64,000 nt of DNA from positions 41,299,741 to 41,363,740 of the forward strand of contig CM041465.1 in NCBI GenBank assembly GCA_023213395.1. Reading direction: 5' to 3'. Shown here in pieces: positions 47,263 to 58,447 of this stretch. The position numbers were made by a program, and so were the translations under genes. Below the pieces are notes generated by a model, which saw only the letters and a list, made by a program, of their open reading frames with translations, had not been told where the DNA came from and made no database searches. The first letter of the stretch is position 1. Every line of letters begins with the position of its first letter. The stretch is from Cycas panzhihuaensis. Taxonomy: Eukaryota > Cycadophyta.

Positions 47263-49992
47263 TCAACTTCCCCTGTCAGCCTCCCTGCTATGTGCATTAA
47301 TCCTTACCAGTCTCAGTAGCTCTTCCGGGTAGTCCTCCTTCCAAACCATAGTTCTTTTATTTATCATAGCCCAATTTGCTAGCCAGTCTGATGCTGAATT
47401 CCCTTCCCTATAGGTATGTTGTATCTGCACACTCATTTTGGAACTCAAAATATCTTGCACATCCCTAATGATATCTGTGTTGATCCACCCTGGATCCGCT
47501 TCCCCCCTTAAACAACTTATTACGTACATGGAGTCACCTTCTATAATCACCTTCAGGGCTCCCTCCTCATCCATCAGGGCTATCGCCCTTTATATTGCTC
47601 TCCTCCCCATGCTACCTCGCTTCAGAAGGCATATTCCCCAGTCCACAAAAACTCCTTCTTCCCCCTTGGGGATCTTGTCCTCCTTAGGGGGAACCAACAT
47701 TTTTGAAATACCCTTTCTAATCTTAGTAACCAATATCACACTGTCTGTCTCTTTTCCCTCAAAAATTCTCCTATTACGTTCTTTCCAGATAGTCTAGGAG
47801 CCTACTGGGAGGATCATTTTCCAAAGGCTTGTGAGTGTTTTACTCTTGAATGGAGAATCCTATGCAATCCACTGATCTTTTAGTGATTTGGATGAAACCC
47901 ATGCCAATCCCATCCTAGACCAAATCTCGTTCCAAATTCCATTAGAATAGGAACAATGAATACAAAGGTGGTCTAGGGTCTCGGCTTCCACCTTACAAAG
48001 AATGCATCTGTTTGCCAACTGGAAACCCTGCTTCAAGAGATTATCCATTGTGAGGATTTTGTTTTGTAAGCATAACCACCAAAAAGCAACAATCTTCAGA
48101 AGGAACCCCAACTTCCAAACCCTGGCCAACAAATCATTCCTAGCCCCACCTTCTTTGTTCATCATTAGATTATAGCCATCTTTGACCGTATACGAACCCT
48201 TAGATGAAAGGGGCCAGACCAGAGTGTCAGGAGAAGGCTGCCTCAGAATGTACTAGTTTTCTAAAACCCCCTTCACTCTTTGGATCTCCTCCTCAAAACC
48301 TTGTAGCTCCTCAAATGATCTCCATCGCCTGTCCTTATCCTACCCCACCCAGTAATGCTTGACAAGAGACCTAGAGTTGTTCTCACACTCCCTCTTCATG
48401 TTGCCAATATTTGGCAACTCCTCTAACTTAAAGGGATCGCACCATTTATCTTCCCAAAACCTTATCCTTTCTCTGTCCCCCAGTCTCCAATGTATTCCAT
48501 CTCGTAAGATGGTCCGCGTAGAGTGAATAGCTCTCCATATGGGGGAGCCCTCCTGGCTGAACTCCTCCTCCATCAAGAAATGTTTATCCCTTAAGTATTT
48601 CCTTACTATGATTCTCCCCTAGACCGAGCCAGCTTTTTTAGTAAGTCTCCACCCCACCTTGGCCAAGAAAGCTTCATTAAAAAGTCCCAACCTCCTTACA
48701 TTAAGACCTCCCACATACTTAGGCTTACAAACCTTCTCCCATAATACTAGATGGACTCTTTTTTTATCTTTGGCCCTAGACCAAAGAAATCTCTTCATAA
48801 TGCCCTCTAGTGTAGAGATAACCTTTCCTGGCATCTTGAAGATAGACATATGATAAACAGGAATGCTTTGAAGAGAGGCCACCACTAGCTAGATTTTCCC
48901 AGCCTAGCTACGAAGTGCCCCTTTCCATCCTGCCAATTTCCTATTGAATCTGCTCATAACAGGGTCCCACAGATTCTTCCCCATCTTATCCATGAAGAGG
49001 GGCAAGCCCATATATGAGGCAGGAAGGGATCTTCTGGAGATCTCCAAAGCCCTGCAAATCCTTTGTTGCAGCCTCTCTGTCGTATTGATAAAAAAGACTG
49101 AGCTTTTATCCTAGTTGATTCTTTGGTTAGTGGCCTTTTCATATGTCTGAAGACCTACTTTTAAAGCCTTAGCTTCCTCCAGGGAGGCCTTACATAAGAA
49201 GATGTTATCGTCGACAAACTGGTGGTGTACAACATTATCCAAATTGGAAGATGCCTTCAAACCTATTATCCACCCTATCCTCTGGGCCTCCAAAGTAACC
49301 CTCCTTAACAATTCCACCATGATAATGAAAAGGAAAGGCGAGAGGGGATCGCCTTGTCTTAAACCCATGGATCCGAGAAAGAAAGGTATCGATAACCTGT
49401 TTATAATTACCGAAAATGACACCCTAGAAATACAACATCTCATCCAATCCCTCCAAACCTCCCCAAAACCAAATGCTTTTAAGCAATCCAGTAGGCAGTC
49501 CCAAGCTACCCTGTCATAGGCCTTGGACATATCTATTTTTACTATCATACCTGCTTCCTTCCGATGAAGAGTCGAATGTAGAGTTTTGTGGACAGTGATA
49601 ATACCATCCGTGATTTGTCTTCCCTTCACAAATCCATCTTGGTTTGGTGAAATGATAGTTGGAAGGGTCTCCTTGAGGTGATTTGCTAGCACTTTAGCCA
49701 AAATCTTGTATTTTATATTACTGACACTGATCGGTCTAAAATCTTCCATCACTTCCGCTCCCTCCTTCTTTGGGATCAAAACCAAGAATGTGGCCTACCA
49801 CTCTTTCAGAATTGTTCGCCTATGAAAGAACTCATTCAATGCTAATATTAAGTCATCCTTGATAATCTCCCAGTATTCCTGAAAAAAATTGGGAGGAAAA
49901 CCGTCCGGACCTGGGGCCTTATCCCTACCCATTTTGAATAAAGCATTCTCTATTTCTTTCTGAGAGAAGGGTTCTATCAATTTGTTGTTAAG
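47263..49992 (-). pseudogene. LINE-2 ORF2, RT to RNase H part
   Basis: Second part of ORF2, 5' to Copia C on the map and downstream in the gene. RT (49992-48950): KAPGPDGFPPNFF, VLIPKKEG, DFRPISV, IDMSKAYDRV, GLRQGDPLSPFLF and HHQFVDDNIF, so the RT acids are kept. Then CISKPKYVGGLNVR-like wording and a zinc-binding NRCILCKVE at about 47995. RNase H at the end shows IIEGDSMYV and NSASDWLANW. The N-terminal RNase H strand with the first Asp, and the catalytic Glu helix, look deleted or scrambled (47590-47700). Several TAG/TAA stops lie between open pieces. The stop is at 47263. Confidence 0.9.
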
Positions 49993-50328
49993 TGATGGAG
50001 CCGGAGGAGCAGAGCAGGACATCATGACGTTCTCATCTTGAGTACAATGGAAATTTCTAATAGAGTGGCGGTGTTAATAAACACCAGGGAGGTATTCCCA
50101 ACCCTTAAATAGAGAATTCGGGGAGGCGTCGGGCGCCATCACCCTAGCTGCACAACAATTAAGGTTAGTTTGAAAAAATATTAAAAATAAATAATGGTGA
50201 TACGTACCTCACATGAGTGGTCGGTCCGGGCGGCTATTGAACGGCTCAAGGTGCCCTAGGGGCCCTCAAAGGCAGCTTTGAGGGGCCCTAAGCACTCTAG
50301 TGCACATACATTGGGATTATTCCCAACA
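49993..50328 (-). repeat. 3' LTR of Copia C
   Basis: Read on the minus strand it starts TGTTGGGAATAATCCC and ends CTCCGGCTCCATCA. CTATTTAAGGG is the likely TATA box (+ strand CCCTTAAATAG at 50104). Confidence 0.95.
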
Positions 50329-50340
50329 TTCTCCCCCATA
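50329..50340 (-). promoter_or_regulatory. Polypurine tract of Copia C
   Basis: Minus-strand TATGGGGGAGAA directly before the 3' LTR. Confidence 0.85.
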
Positions 50341-52041
50341 AGCCCAATGTGTATGACTCCTAAATCATCTCTGAACTTTTCAAACTTGATTTTTCCCAAG
50401 GCCTTTGTAAAAATATCCGCTGTTTGATCTTGATTGCTCTGATAAGTCAACTCTATCTGCTCGCTTGTACAAGTTCGAATGAAGTGGTATTGAGTTTCAA
50501 TGTGCTTTGTTACTGAGTGGAATCTTGGATTTTTGTCATTTGAATAGCACTCCGATTGTCACACCAAATTTTAGTGGGACCTTGCATTTAATTTGAAAAT
50601 CCTGTAAGAGTCTTCTTAACCAGATTGATTCACATGCTCCTAACACTGCGGCTTTATATTACCTTGGTACGTGGATAAGGAAGCAGTATTTTGTTTCTTT
50701 GTACTCCAAGCTCTGCTGCGATCCCATACTAAATGCATAAGTAGATTTTCTATCATCAATATCACCAAATTTGATCAATCTATATAACCAGTTAACTGAA
50801 ACTCGGATGTAGGTTTATAGTATAACCCAACGTCTGAAGTCCCTTTAAGGTATCTGAGGATTCTTTTAGCAGCTTGCCAATGAGATGTCTTTGGATCCTG
50901 CATAAATCTAGATACAACACTTACGGAATATGTTATATCAGGTCGAGTAGAGGTTAAATAAAGTATACTGCCAATCAGCTGTCTATAGTGAGTGGGATCA
51001 ACTGAAGTTGAGTCATCTGTCTTAGAGAGTTTAATTCCAATTTCTGCTGGTATTGACAATGGTTTACAATTTGTCATATTAAATCTTTGTAGAAGGTCTA
51101 ATATATATTTACGTTGGGAGATAAATATTCCTTGTTTATCTTGCCACACTTCCAATCCTAGGAAGTAGTGCATAAGGCCTAAGTCTGTCATTTCAAATTC
51201 CTTACACATAGCTTCTTTAAATTGACTTAAAAGTTGGGAGTCATTTCAGATAAATTAAGTCGCTCACGTAAAGTCCTACGATCAATATCAAATTTCCTTT
51301 AATTTTAGTGTATAGGTTTGGATCTGCTTGAGATCTTTCAAACCCTTGATCTTTAAGATATGTGTCTATATGGGAATACCAAGCCCTAGGTGCTTGTTTT
51401 AGACCATATAACGCTTTCTTTAATTTATACACTTTGTTTTCTTCCCCCCTGACTTCAAAACCGAGGGGTTGAGAGACATAGATATCTTCTTGGATATAAC
51501 CATTTAAGAAAGCATTTTTTACGTCTATTTGATAAACAGGCCAACCCATTTGAGTGGTTAAACTTATTATCATGCGAACTGATTCCATTCTAGCAACTAG
51601 GGCAAATGTTTCAGTATAGTCTATGCCTTCTCTTTGGGCATATCCTTTGGCAACTAAACGAGCTTTATATTTATCAATTGATCCATCAGAGTGGAACTTA
51701 GTCTTATAAACCCATTTGGTTCCAATGGCTTTCTTCCTTGGTGGTAAGTCTACAAGTTCCCAAGTGTCATTTTTAACGATAGATTTATATTCCTCTTGCA
51801 TGGCTTTTTGCCAGCACTCATGTTGATTAGCCTCACCAAAGGTTTGAGGCTCATGACTTTCAAGTAACTTACTCATTAGAGCAAAGTTAACTTTGTGTGA
51901 ACATGTAGATCTTCGATTGGTATCTAATATATTTCCTAAGTCATGGTTGCGTTGAACCCATTTGGGTAGGGGTTGTGATGGTGGTTGAGGTGATGTTGTT
52001 TCCCTAGTAGTTTTCGGAGAGTTTCTCCACATAGGTGGCAC
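50341..52041 (-). pseudogene. RT and RNase H of Copia C
   Basis: RT is open from 52041 to 51241 (266 codons): NDTWELVDLPP, KTKFHSDGSIDKYKARLVAKG, YQIDVKNAFLNG and LKQAPRAWY. The active site reads YVSD instead of YVDD at about 51260, and a frameshift with a stop follows. The next piece (51209-50775) has MTDLGLMHYFLGLEV, RQLIGSILYLTSTRPDI and AAKRILRYLKGT. RNase H is largely destroyed at 50470-50770. Its end is visible as QTADIFTKALGKIKFEKF (50450-50256). It is more intact than Copia B but cannot work as read. Confidence 0.9.
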
Positions 52042-52129
52042 ATATTTGGATGTATTTGATGCATTAAACTTAATGGTAATGTCCTTCTGTTGTTCGTGAT
52101 TATTTTGATAGTAGGTGTCTTCTTGAAAT

Positions 52130-53620
52130 TTGACATCCCTACTCAGTATAACTTTTCAGGATTTGGGATCATAAACTTTGTAAGATTTTGATGATTCACT
52201 ATATCCAATAAAGATACATTTTAAACTATGATCATCTAATTTGGTTCTTCTTTGGTCAGGAATGTGGGCATAGGCTAAACAGCCAAATACCTTAAGGGGA
52301 CGGATACTAAGTTTATAACCTGTCCATGCTTCTTCTGGTGTCTTCCCCCTAATGGCTTTTGTAGAACATCGATTAAGTAAGTAGATTGCGATATGGACTG
52401 CTTCAGCCCAAAATTCATGGCCTAAGTTTTTATCTTTAAGCATACAACGTGCCATTTCTACGATAGTTCTATTTTCCTTTCATTTACACCATTTTGTTGT
52501 GGGGTGTAGGGGTTGGTATGTTGTCACCTAATCCCATGTTGGATACAAGAATCCTTGAAGATATTAGAGGTAAATTCTCCCCATTATCGATCTTAAGGAG
52601 AGGATATGATATCCACTTTGTCGCTCAACGAAGGTTTTGAAGTCAACAAAGTGGTCGAAAGCATCAGATTTGTATTTGAGAAAGAACACCCAAGTCTTTC
52701 TTGTAAAGTCATCAATAAATGTAAGGAAATACTTGGCACCTGCCAAGGAGGGAGTGGCCATTGGGCCACAAATATCTGTGTATACAAGTTGAAGAGGCGG
52801 ATGCGATGGCTAAAGTCTGGAAAACTTTCTCTATGATGTTTTCCAAGAAGGCATCCCTCACACAACTCTTTATTAACATCAATAGGGGGCAAGCCATTAA
52901 CCATATCTAATCTTTTCATAAGGGCTAAACTGGTATAATTAAGGTGATCGAAACGTCGATGCCATAGGTCACTATCCATAGTAGTTGTGGTTCTAAGGGC
53001 ATATGTATCTAAGGGGGTGATAGTAAGTTTAAATAAACGATCTTTAGTCATGATACCCCTAGCAACAATAGCTTCATTTTGTCGTTTGTCTTTAATGACA
53101 CATTCGCCGTTGTCAAAAATTATTTTATAGTCTTGTCCCATCATCTGTCCTACCGATAGTAAGTTTTTCCTTAAAGCAAGGACATATAGAACATCATTTA
53201 AATATTTATATTCACCACTATCAGTCAATAAGGCAATGTTACCTTTTCCAATCGATTCGTGAGAGGTGTTGTCTCCAAACATGATAGACCCTTTCTTATT
53301 TGTATCCAAAGTTTGAAATAATTATTTTTTATGGGTCATGTGGGTGGAACAACTGGAATCAATGTACCAACTATCATCCTCTTCTTCCTGGTTTGAAAAA
53401 CTAGATAGAAATAACCTATTGTTGATTTTAGATTCTGATGTATTTGGCACATGTCCTCTAGAGGGTGGTCCATGTTTTGAGAAACATTTATCTTCAGTGT
53501 GACAATTTCTACGACAATAAGTGTAATATAGTTGATCTCTTTTTCCATAACTAAGATTTTGATTCCTTGGTGGAGAGTGATCAAGGTTGAAAGGTCTCCC
53601 CCTTTCCTCATAGAATTGAG
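52130..53620 (-). pseudogene. Protease and integrase of Copia C
   Basis: Protease: DSWYIDSSCSTHMTH at about 53370, where DSG reads DSS. Integrase zinc-binding part is complete: LWHRRFDHLN, LCEGCLLGKHH (about 52840-52980). The core is in three frames: TDICGP near 52770, FIDDFTRKTWVFFL, IDNGEN near 52580 and QNGVNERK near 52490, so the D, D and E are present. The tail reads RTKLDDHSLKCIFIGYSESSKSYKVYDP (52455-52156). At least two frameshifts lie at 52490-52780. Confidence 0.85.
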
Positions 53621-54531
53621 TATGATTATTTCTTAGTTGGTCACAATAGTTTTGAGGTGTTCTAGAAGGTTGTGGGTTTCCATGATAATGTGGACAACAA
53701 GAATGATTTTCAACTTGTCTTCGTTGGTTAGGGTTTCTTTGAGTGTTCGAATGTCTTGGAGAATTTTCATGTTGTGGGTATGAGGAGCTTGGTATCGTGG
53801 AGGATTTTGTCTAGGTTCATTTCTAGGGTTTTCATCTTTTCTCCTTAGAGGAGATTCATTTTGTTTTGAGGTGCCATCTTAAGAGTTAGGTTGAATGTTG
53901 GCCTTTGTAGCAAAGGCATGTTCTAAAGTTTCATTGGCAGCTTGTTGCTCTTCTATGGACATGAGCATAGCAGTAAGTTGTTCTATTTTGAGGGTACTTA
54001 GGTCTTTAGATACACTAATACTAGTAGCTACCATCTCAAAGCGTCTAACAGCTCCTACACATCGAAGGATCCGTTCAACTACTCTTTGTTCGGTTAAGGT
54101 ATCCCCAAGGGACCTCATTTGGTTAACTAAATCTTGAATCTTGGTCATAAATTCAGTTATTGATTCATGAGGCATCATACATAAATTTTTGAACTTACTT
54201 CTTAAGTTTTGTAGTTTAGAGGACGCGGCCCCTTCATATATAATCTGTAAAGTATCCCAAGCCTCTTTGGACTTAATGGATTCACTAACTCGTGGGAAAA
54301 CATTATCTTCCAATGCGTAAAAAATAAGAGCTAATGCTTCATTATCCTTTTTGACATTTTCTTTGTACATAGCTTTTTCGACGGTTGGATTTGATCCTAA
54401 GTCATTATGTAGGTTCTCACTATATCCCACATTTCATTTGCTATGAGGATGGGCCTCATCCTCCTACTCCAGTTAAGAAAATTGTTTCCATCAAATTTAG
54501 GAATAATCATATTCCCAAAACTAGACATCAT
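53621..54531 (-). pseudogene. Gag of Copia C
   Basis: Starts ATG-ATG at 54531: MMSSFGNMIIPKFDGNNF, then NWSRRMRPIL. A frameshift near 54415 leads to the open part 54430-53879 with KDNEALALIFYALEDNVFPRV, AWDTLQIIYEG and EQRVVERILRCV, the UBN2-type Gag. A degenerate knuckle (YCRRNCHTEDKC) lies at about 53510, downstream of a TAA at 53879. It would form the particle shell. Confidence 0.85.
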
Positions 54532-57500
54532 TTTAAAATAAAGTTGTATAAAATGTGATAAATGCAATAGCAAAAAATATTTGAATGTAAAAAATTGAAA
54601 GAACTTAAATGAAAGAAATTATTTCCAAATATATATCCCAAGGTTTTCAAAAGTTTGAACAAATGAACTAGGACCTAGAAAGGCTACTAGGCTCTAAGTT
54701 TATGTTTCTCCAGGGCAACCTTCTGTTGCTATTCTCATCGATGGCGCCCGCCACGGATGGCAAAACAGGACCCTTTATACCAAGACGGAGCGCCGGGCTC
54801 TATATACCTCGACGTGGGGCTGCTAAGAAGGCTTTGACACCCCCTTGAATTGTTGGTCCACCTGCGCCGAATTTATGCCTAACGGATCTAGCGGTGAAGG
54901 TTCTCGAACCAAAGGCACTCACCCTCTCGTCTAGCCTTGGTCTCCAAACACCATAAAATGAAAGGTTACGCACCTCGGCCTACCACCGTATACACACGAT
55001 GGTAATGGGCATCCTCATCCAATATGAGTAGGCCGATTAGCGTGTCTTGGTGGTAACCGGGGTCCTAACTGTTCCCCTTGCAATTTGGAAAAAGTGTGGT
55101 TCAATTCAGGATTATCTTATTTAATGTGAAAACTAATCTATTTAGCAATGTGGTCTTGCTTAGAAAAAGAAAAATTCTTTTGATAATAGAAAAAAAATGC
55201 TCTAAGCAAGATGAAATGAAAACTTTTACAAAAGCTCTTTTTGTTTTTTTTTCAAAAAAATAATGTCCTTCAAACAAATATAATATGCCTTTGAAAAGAA
55301 ATGCAATTTTCCTTTTATAAGTGCAAGAAAGATGATATTTTTCAACAACTTTGATACACTTTTTAAAGTAAAACGATCAATAAGAAAGTAATGATGCTTA
55401 AAACTTTTCACTTATGCAAGATTTGAAATAAACTTTTGAGAATAAATAGTTTTCAAACAGATGCCAATTTCTTAAATGAGTAATAAATCTTCAATGTAAA
55501 AAAAAATCCTTTTTATATAAGAACAACTTTTATATATTGCCTTATAAACAAATGCTTGTTCAAAATAATGTAAAGTGCTTGTAGAAAGATCAAGCAGAAA
55601 CTTGAGTAAACAAGGAAATATGAACTAAAATTTTCTTTACAATTTTTGAAAGAAGACAAGCTTGTTAGGATGTATATATATGCTCAACTTTAACAGATTG
55701 AAAACTATATTGAATAAGGTCAGAATAGCTTAAAATTTTATCAATATGTAGATTGCTGAGATGTGAATCCAATAAAATAAACGATTTTGAAAATGGATAC
55801 CAATAAATCACGTTTTGAATAATGCAAAGATATGAACCTCCTTGTGGAGCCTAACAGGAGCAGGGTAGGCAAAAATTGCATAAAAATACTAATTAACCCT
55901 TAGAAAAGTTGAACAAATGATCAAATATTATTGATGAAGTAATTAATATTCTGCCAATTAAAAATTTTAAAAAATATATTAAAGCAGTGTAAAAAAAAGC
56001 AGATTTAGGCCAATAGAATACCTCAACTTTAGCTGATTTGAAATATAAGAAAAATGTGTCAAAATATATGGAAAAATATATCACAATGAAGAGAAATGAG
56101 TCAGCTTCCCAACAAAGTCGAAATGAAATCTGATAAAAATTGCAAAAGTTATAGTGAAAAATGTAACAAGTGTCTTTATGGAGAATGTTCAAGAAACAGG
56201 CAAAAATAACTAAATTTCTTATTTTAGCGATTAAAATATTAGTGAAGATGAACTCAAAAATTGAAGTAAAAAGTGGGTATTAGAGTCTATACAATGTAGA
56301 TCACTATAGAGAAAATTTAAGCACAAAACAGTTTACCAGAAATAAATGACGGCCAGTTCTAAAACTGATTTTGTTAAAAATGTAAAAACTGCTGAAATTT
56401 TAAAAGTCTAATGTTAAAAAGGTCGAAACAAGGTCAAATGGGCACCAAATTGGTCTTATGACTAGTTAAAATCGGTGTACGAAAAATTTCTGATCTATTG
56501 GCGTAGGTTTCATCTGAAACCGATGAGCCAAATAGAAGTTATGGCCACAAAAGCGCCAATAACCCTATGGAAAAATAAAATTTTTAAAAAAATAAAGTTT
56601 AAAATTGAAAAACACTTATTAAAAAAAGTGTCTGAGGATGGACTGCGCTGGGATTGAACCCAAGACCAATCATATAACAGAAACCTCCGATGCTAGGAGG
56701 GTGAACACGCTCGTCAAGAACAAAAGTTAAAAATTTAAAACTAGTTCAAACTTGGATCTGAAAAGACTATTAATTAAGTTCAAGACTTTTAAAACCTTAA
56801 TAGACAGCAGAGAAAATATATAATGATTGAATGACGGAAAACGCTAAAATATATAAATGCGAAGCGCTTTAATGGATAGCAATTATATAAACGCAAAATG
56901 GAAATATATATAATGATTATCGAATATGACAATGCAATAATACAGCCAAATATCACAACGCATCAACGGAATATGACAATACAATAATACAGCCGAATAT
57001 CACTACGCATCAACGGGACAAAGGCTGAAACAAAGGCGAAATGCATATAAAATGATTACCGAATATGACAATGCAATAATACAGCCCGAATATCACAACG
57101 CATCAACGCATCAACGGAACAAACGCAGAAACAAAGGCAAAATGGACGCTAGCAGAGTAGACCGAGACGTAGACGGACGGGGGCAAGAGATAGCAAATGA
57201 GCGTTAGCAGAGCAGAGAGACTGAGACGTATAGTCACGGAGGCAATGCTGAAATGGAGAGACAGCAGATGGGCACTAGTAACTGGTCATGTACTAGCGAG
57301 AACGATCAACTAGGCGAGCGGAAAATGAAAGAACAAGGCCCGAGATTTAATACAATCAACGCCAAGCACGAGCGCCAAATGTAAATGCAGTCGCGTGGAA
57401 TGTACAGGGCGAGAAGCTGAGACCCGTGAAGGGAAACCGAGACTGGCTTATATACCACAAAATCCCAAACGGGAGCCTGAAGGCCGAGAGGACTGGCCCG

Positions 57501-58089
57501 GATGAAGGTCGCAAAGCCGAGACTGACGCAGAGGCAGGGTGTTTCCGAGATGGAGAGCCTTGACGGACAGTGTATAGGCGAGACGGAGAGAGGAGCTAGT
57601 AGCCTAGTATGTAGATACGGAAACGGAAATAGGCATGCATGGCACAGAGGACGGATTGACGGAGCAGGTATGAAACACGGGCCAATAACAACACAGTAAT
57701 TAATGGCAAACAAAGAAGAACAAGGAATATATAATGACAAATATAAATAATGAATAATATAACGACAGAATCAATATATGAAAACCGAATAATGGATCTG
57801 AGCACAACTAATAATCCAGTACAGAAGATCAAAGTATAAAGTAAAAGGCATATATCAAAACATTTATTTATTTATATGTTTGAAAAAAATAAAAAATGAA
57901 AGGAAGAACTTGGTTTTCGTATGGAGTACAAACTTCTGAGCGGGAGAACTTCCTCCACAGTGGATGGAATCCAGATCCGTCTTCTCCAGCAGATAGGTGA
58001 GCTTGCCAGAATCTCAACGAGCAGTCATATAGATATGTTTCGCTAGACGATTGAGCAACTAAAACCAGAAAATAGACAATAGTATCACC
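54532..58089 (-). other. Long leader of Copia C
   Basis: About 3.6 kb between the primer-binding site and gag with no domain. On the minus strand it holds a GC-rich patch (57700-57120), tandem repeats (57150-56915) and a T-arm-like hairpin GGGTTCAATCCC (56660). TTATTGGCG...CATAACTTC (56575-56535) and CCTGCTCCTGTTAG (55865) follow. Last comes a block next to gag (55095-54640) shared with Copia B. A 144-codon ORF at 57740-57306 has no recognised domain and no match in the other leaders. Confidence 0.7.
56915..57150 (-). repeat. Tandem repeat in Copia C leader
   Basis: The unit GAATATGACAATGCAATAAT followed by ACAGCC...ATCACAACGCATCAACGG recurs at 56922, 56969 and 57061. The spacing is 47 then 92 bp, as if one composite unit were doubled. 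Confidence 0.8.
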
Positions 58090-58106
58090 GTGGCTCTGAT
58101 ACCAAA
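58089..58106 (-). promoter_or_regulatory. Primer-binding site of Copia C
   Basis: Minus strand TTTGGTATCAGAGCCACG directly after the 5' LTR. This is an unchanged initiator tRNA-Met site. Confidence 0.9.
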
Positions 58107-58442
58107 TGATGGAGCCGGAGGAGCAGAGCAGGACATCACGACGTTCTCATCTTGAGTACAACAGCAATTTCCAATAGAGTGGCGGTGTTAATAAACACCA
58201 GGGAGGTATTCCCAACCCTTAAATAGAGAATTCGTGGAGGCGTCGGGCGCCATCACCCTAGCTGCACAACAATTAAGGTTAGTTTAAAAAAATATTTAAA
58301 ATAAATAACGGTGATACGTACCTCACATGAGTGGTCGGTCCGGGCGGCTATTGAACGGCTCAAGGTTCCCTAGGGGCTCTCAAAGGCAGCTTTGAGGGGC
58401 CCTAAGCACTCTAGTACACATACATTGGGATTATTCCCAACA
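58107..58442 (-). repeat. 5' LTR of Copia C
   Basis: 336 bp, TGTTGGGAATAATCCC to CCATCA on the minus strand. It is about 96% identical to 49993-50328 by eye and is followed on the map by TTAAG. Confidence 0.95.
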
Positions 58443-58447
58443 TTAAG

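Larger units (their letters stand above)
49993..58442 (-). mobile_element. Copia C, complete, youngest LTR element
   Basis: A Ty1/copia element on the minus strand inserted in ORF2 of LINE-2. It is flanked by TTAAG (49988-49992 and 58443-58447). LTRs are 336 bp each (49993-50328 and 58107-58442) with about 12 differences, so it is the most recent dated insertion. The order on the minus strand is LTR, primer-binding site, leader of about 3.6 kb, gag, protease, integrase, RT, RNase H, polypurine tract and LTR. Frameshifts and an altered RT active site make it defective. Confidence 0.95.

Noticed and set aside
49202-49519. Plus-strand ORFs over LINE-2 and Copia C coding regions
   Set aside because: They are shadows of the well-supported minus-strand RT and integrase frames.
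56640-56720. A tRNA gene on the minus strand (GGTTCAATCC B box)
   Set aside because: No matching acceptor stem or A box at the right distance. Kept only as a T-arm-like hairpin.
57306-57740. 144-codon ORF in the Copia C leader as an extra gene
   Set aside because: No domain is visible, it lies in a locally GC-rich patch where long ORFs are expected by chance, and no match is seen in the leaders of B or D.
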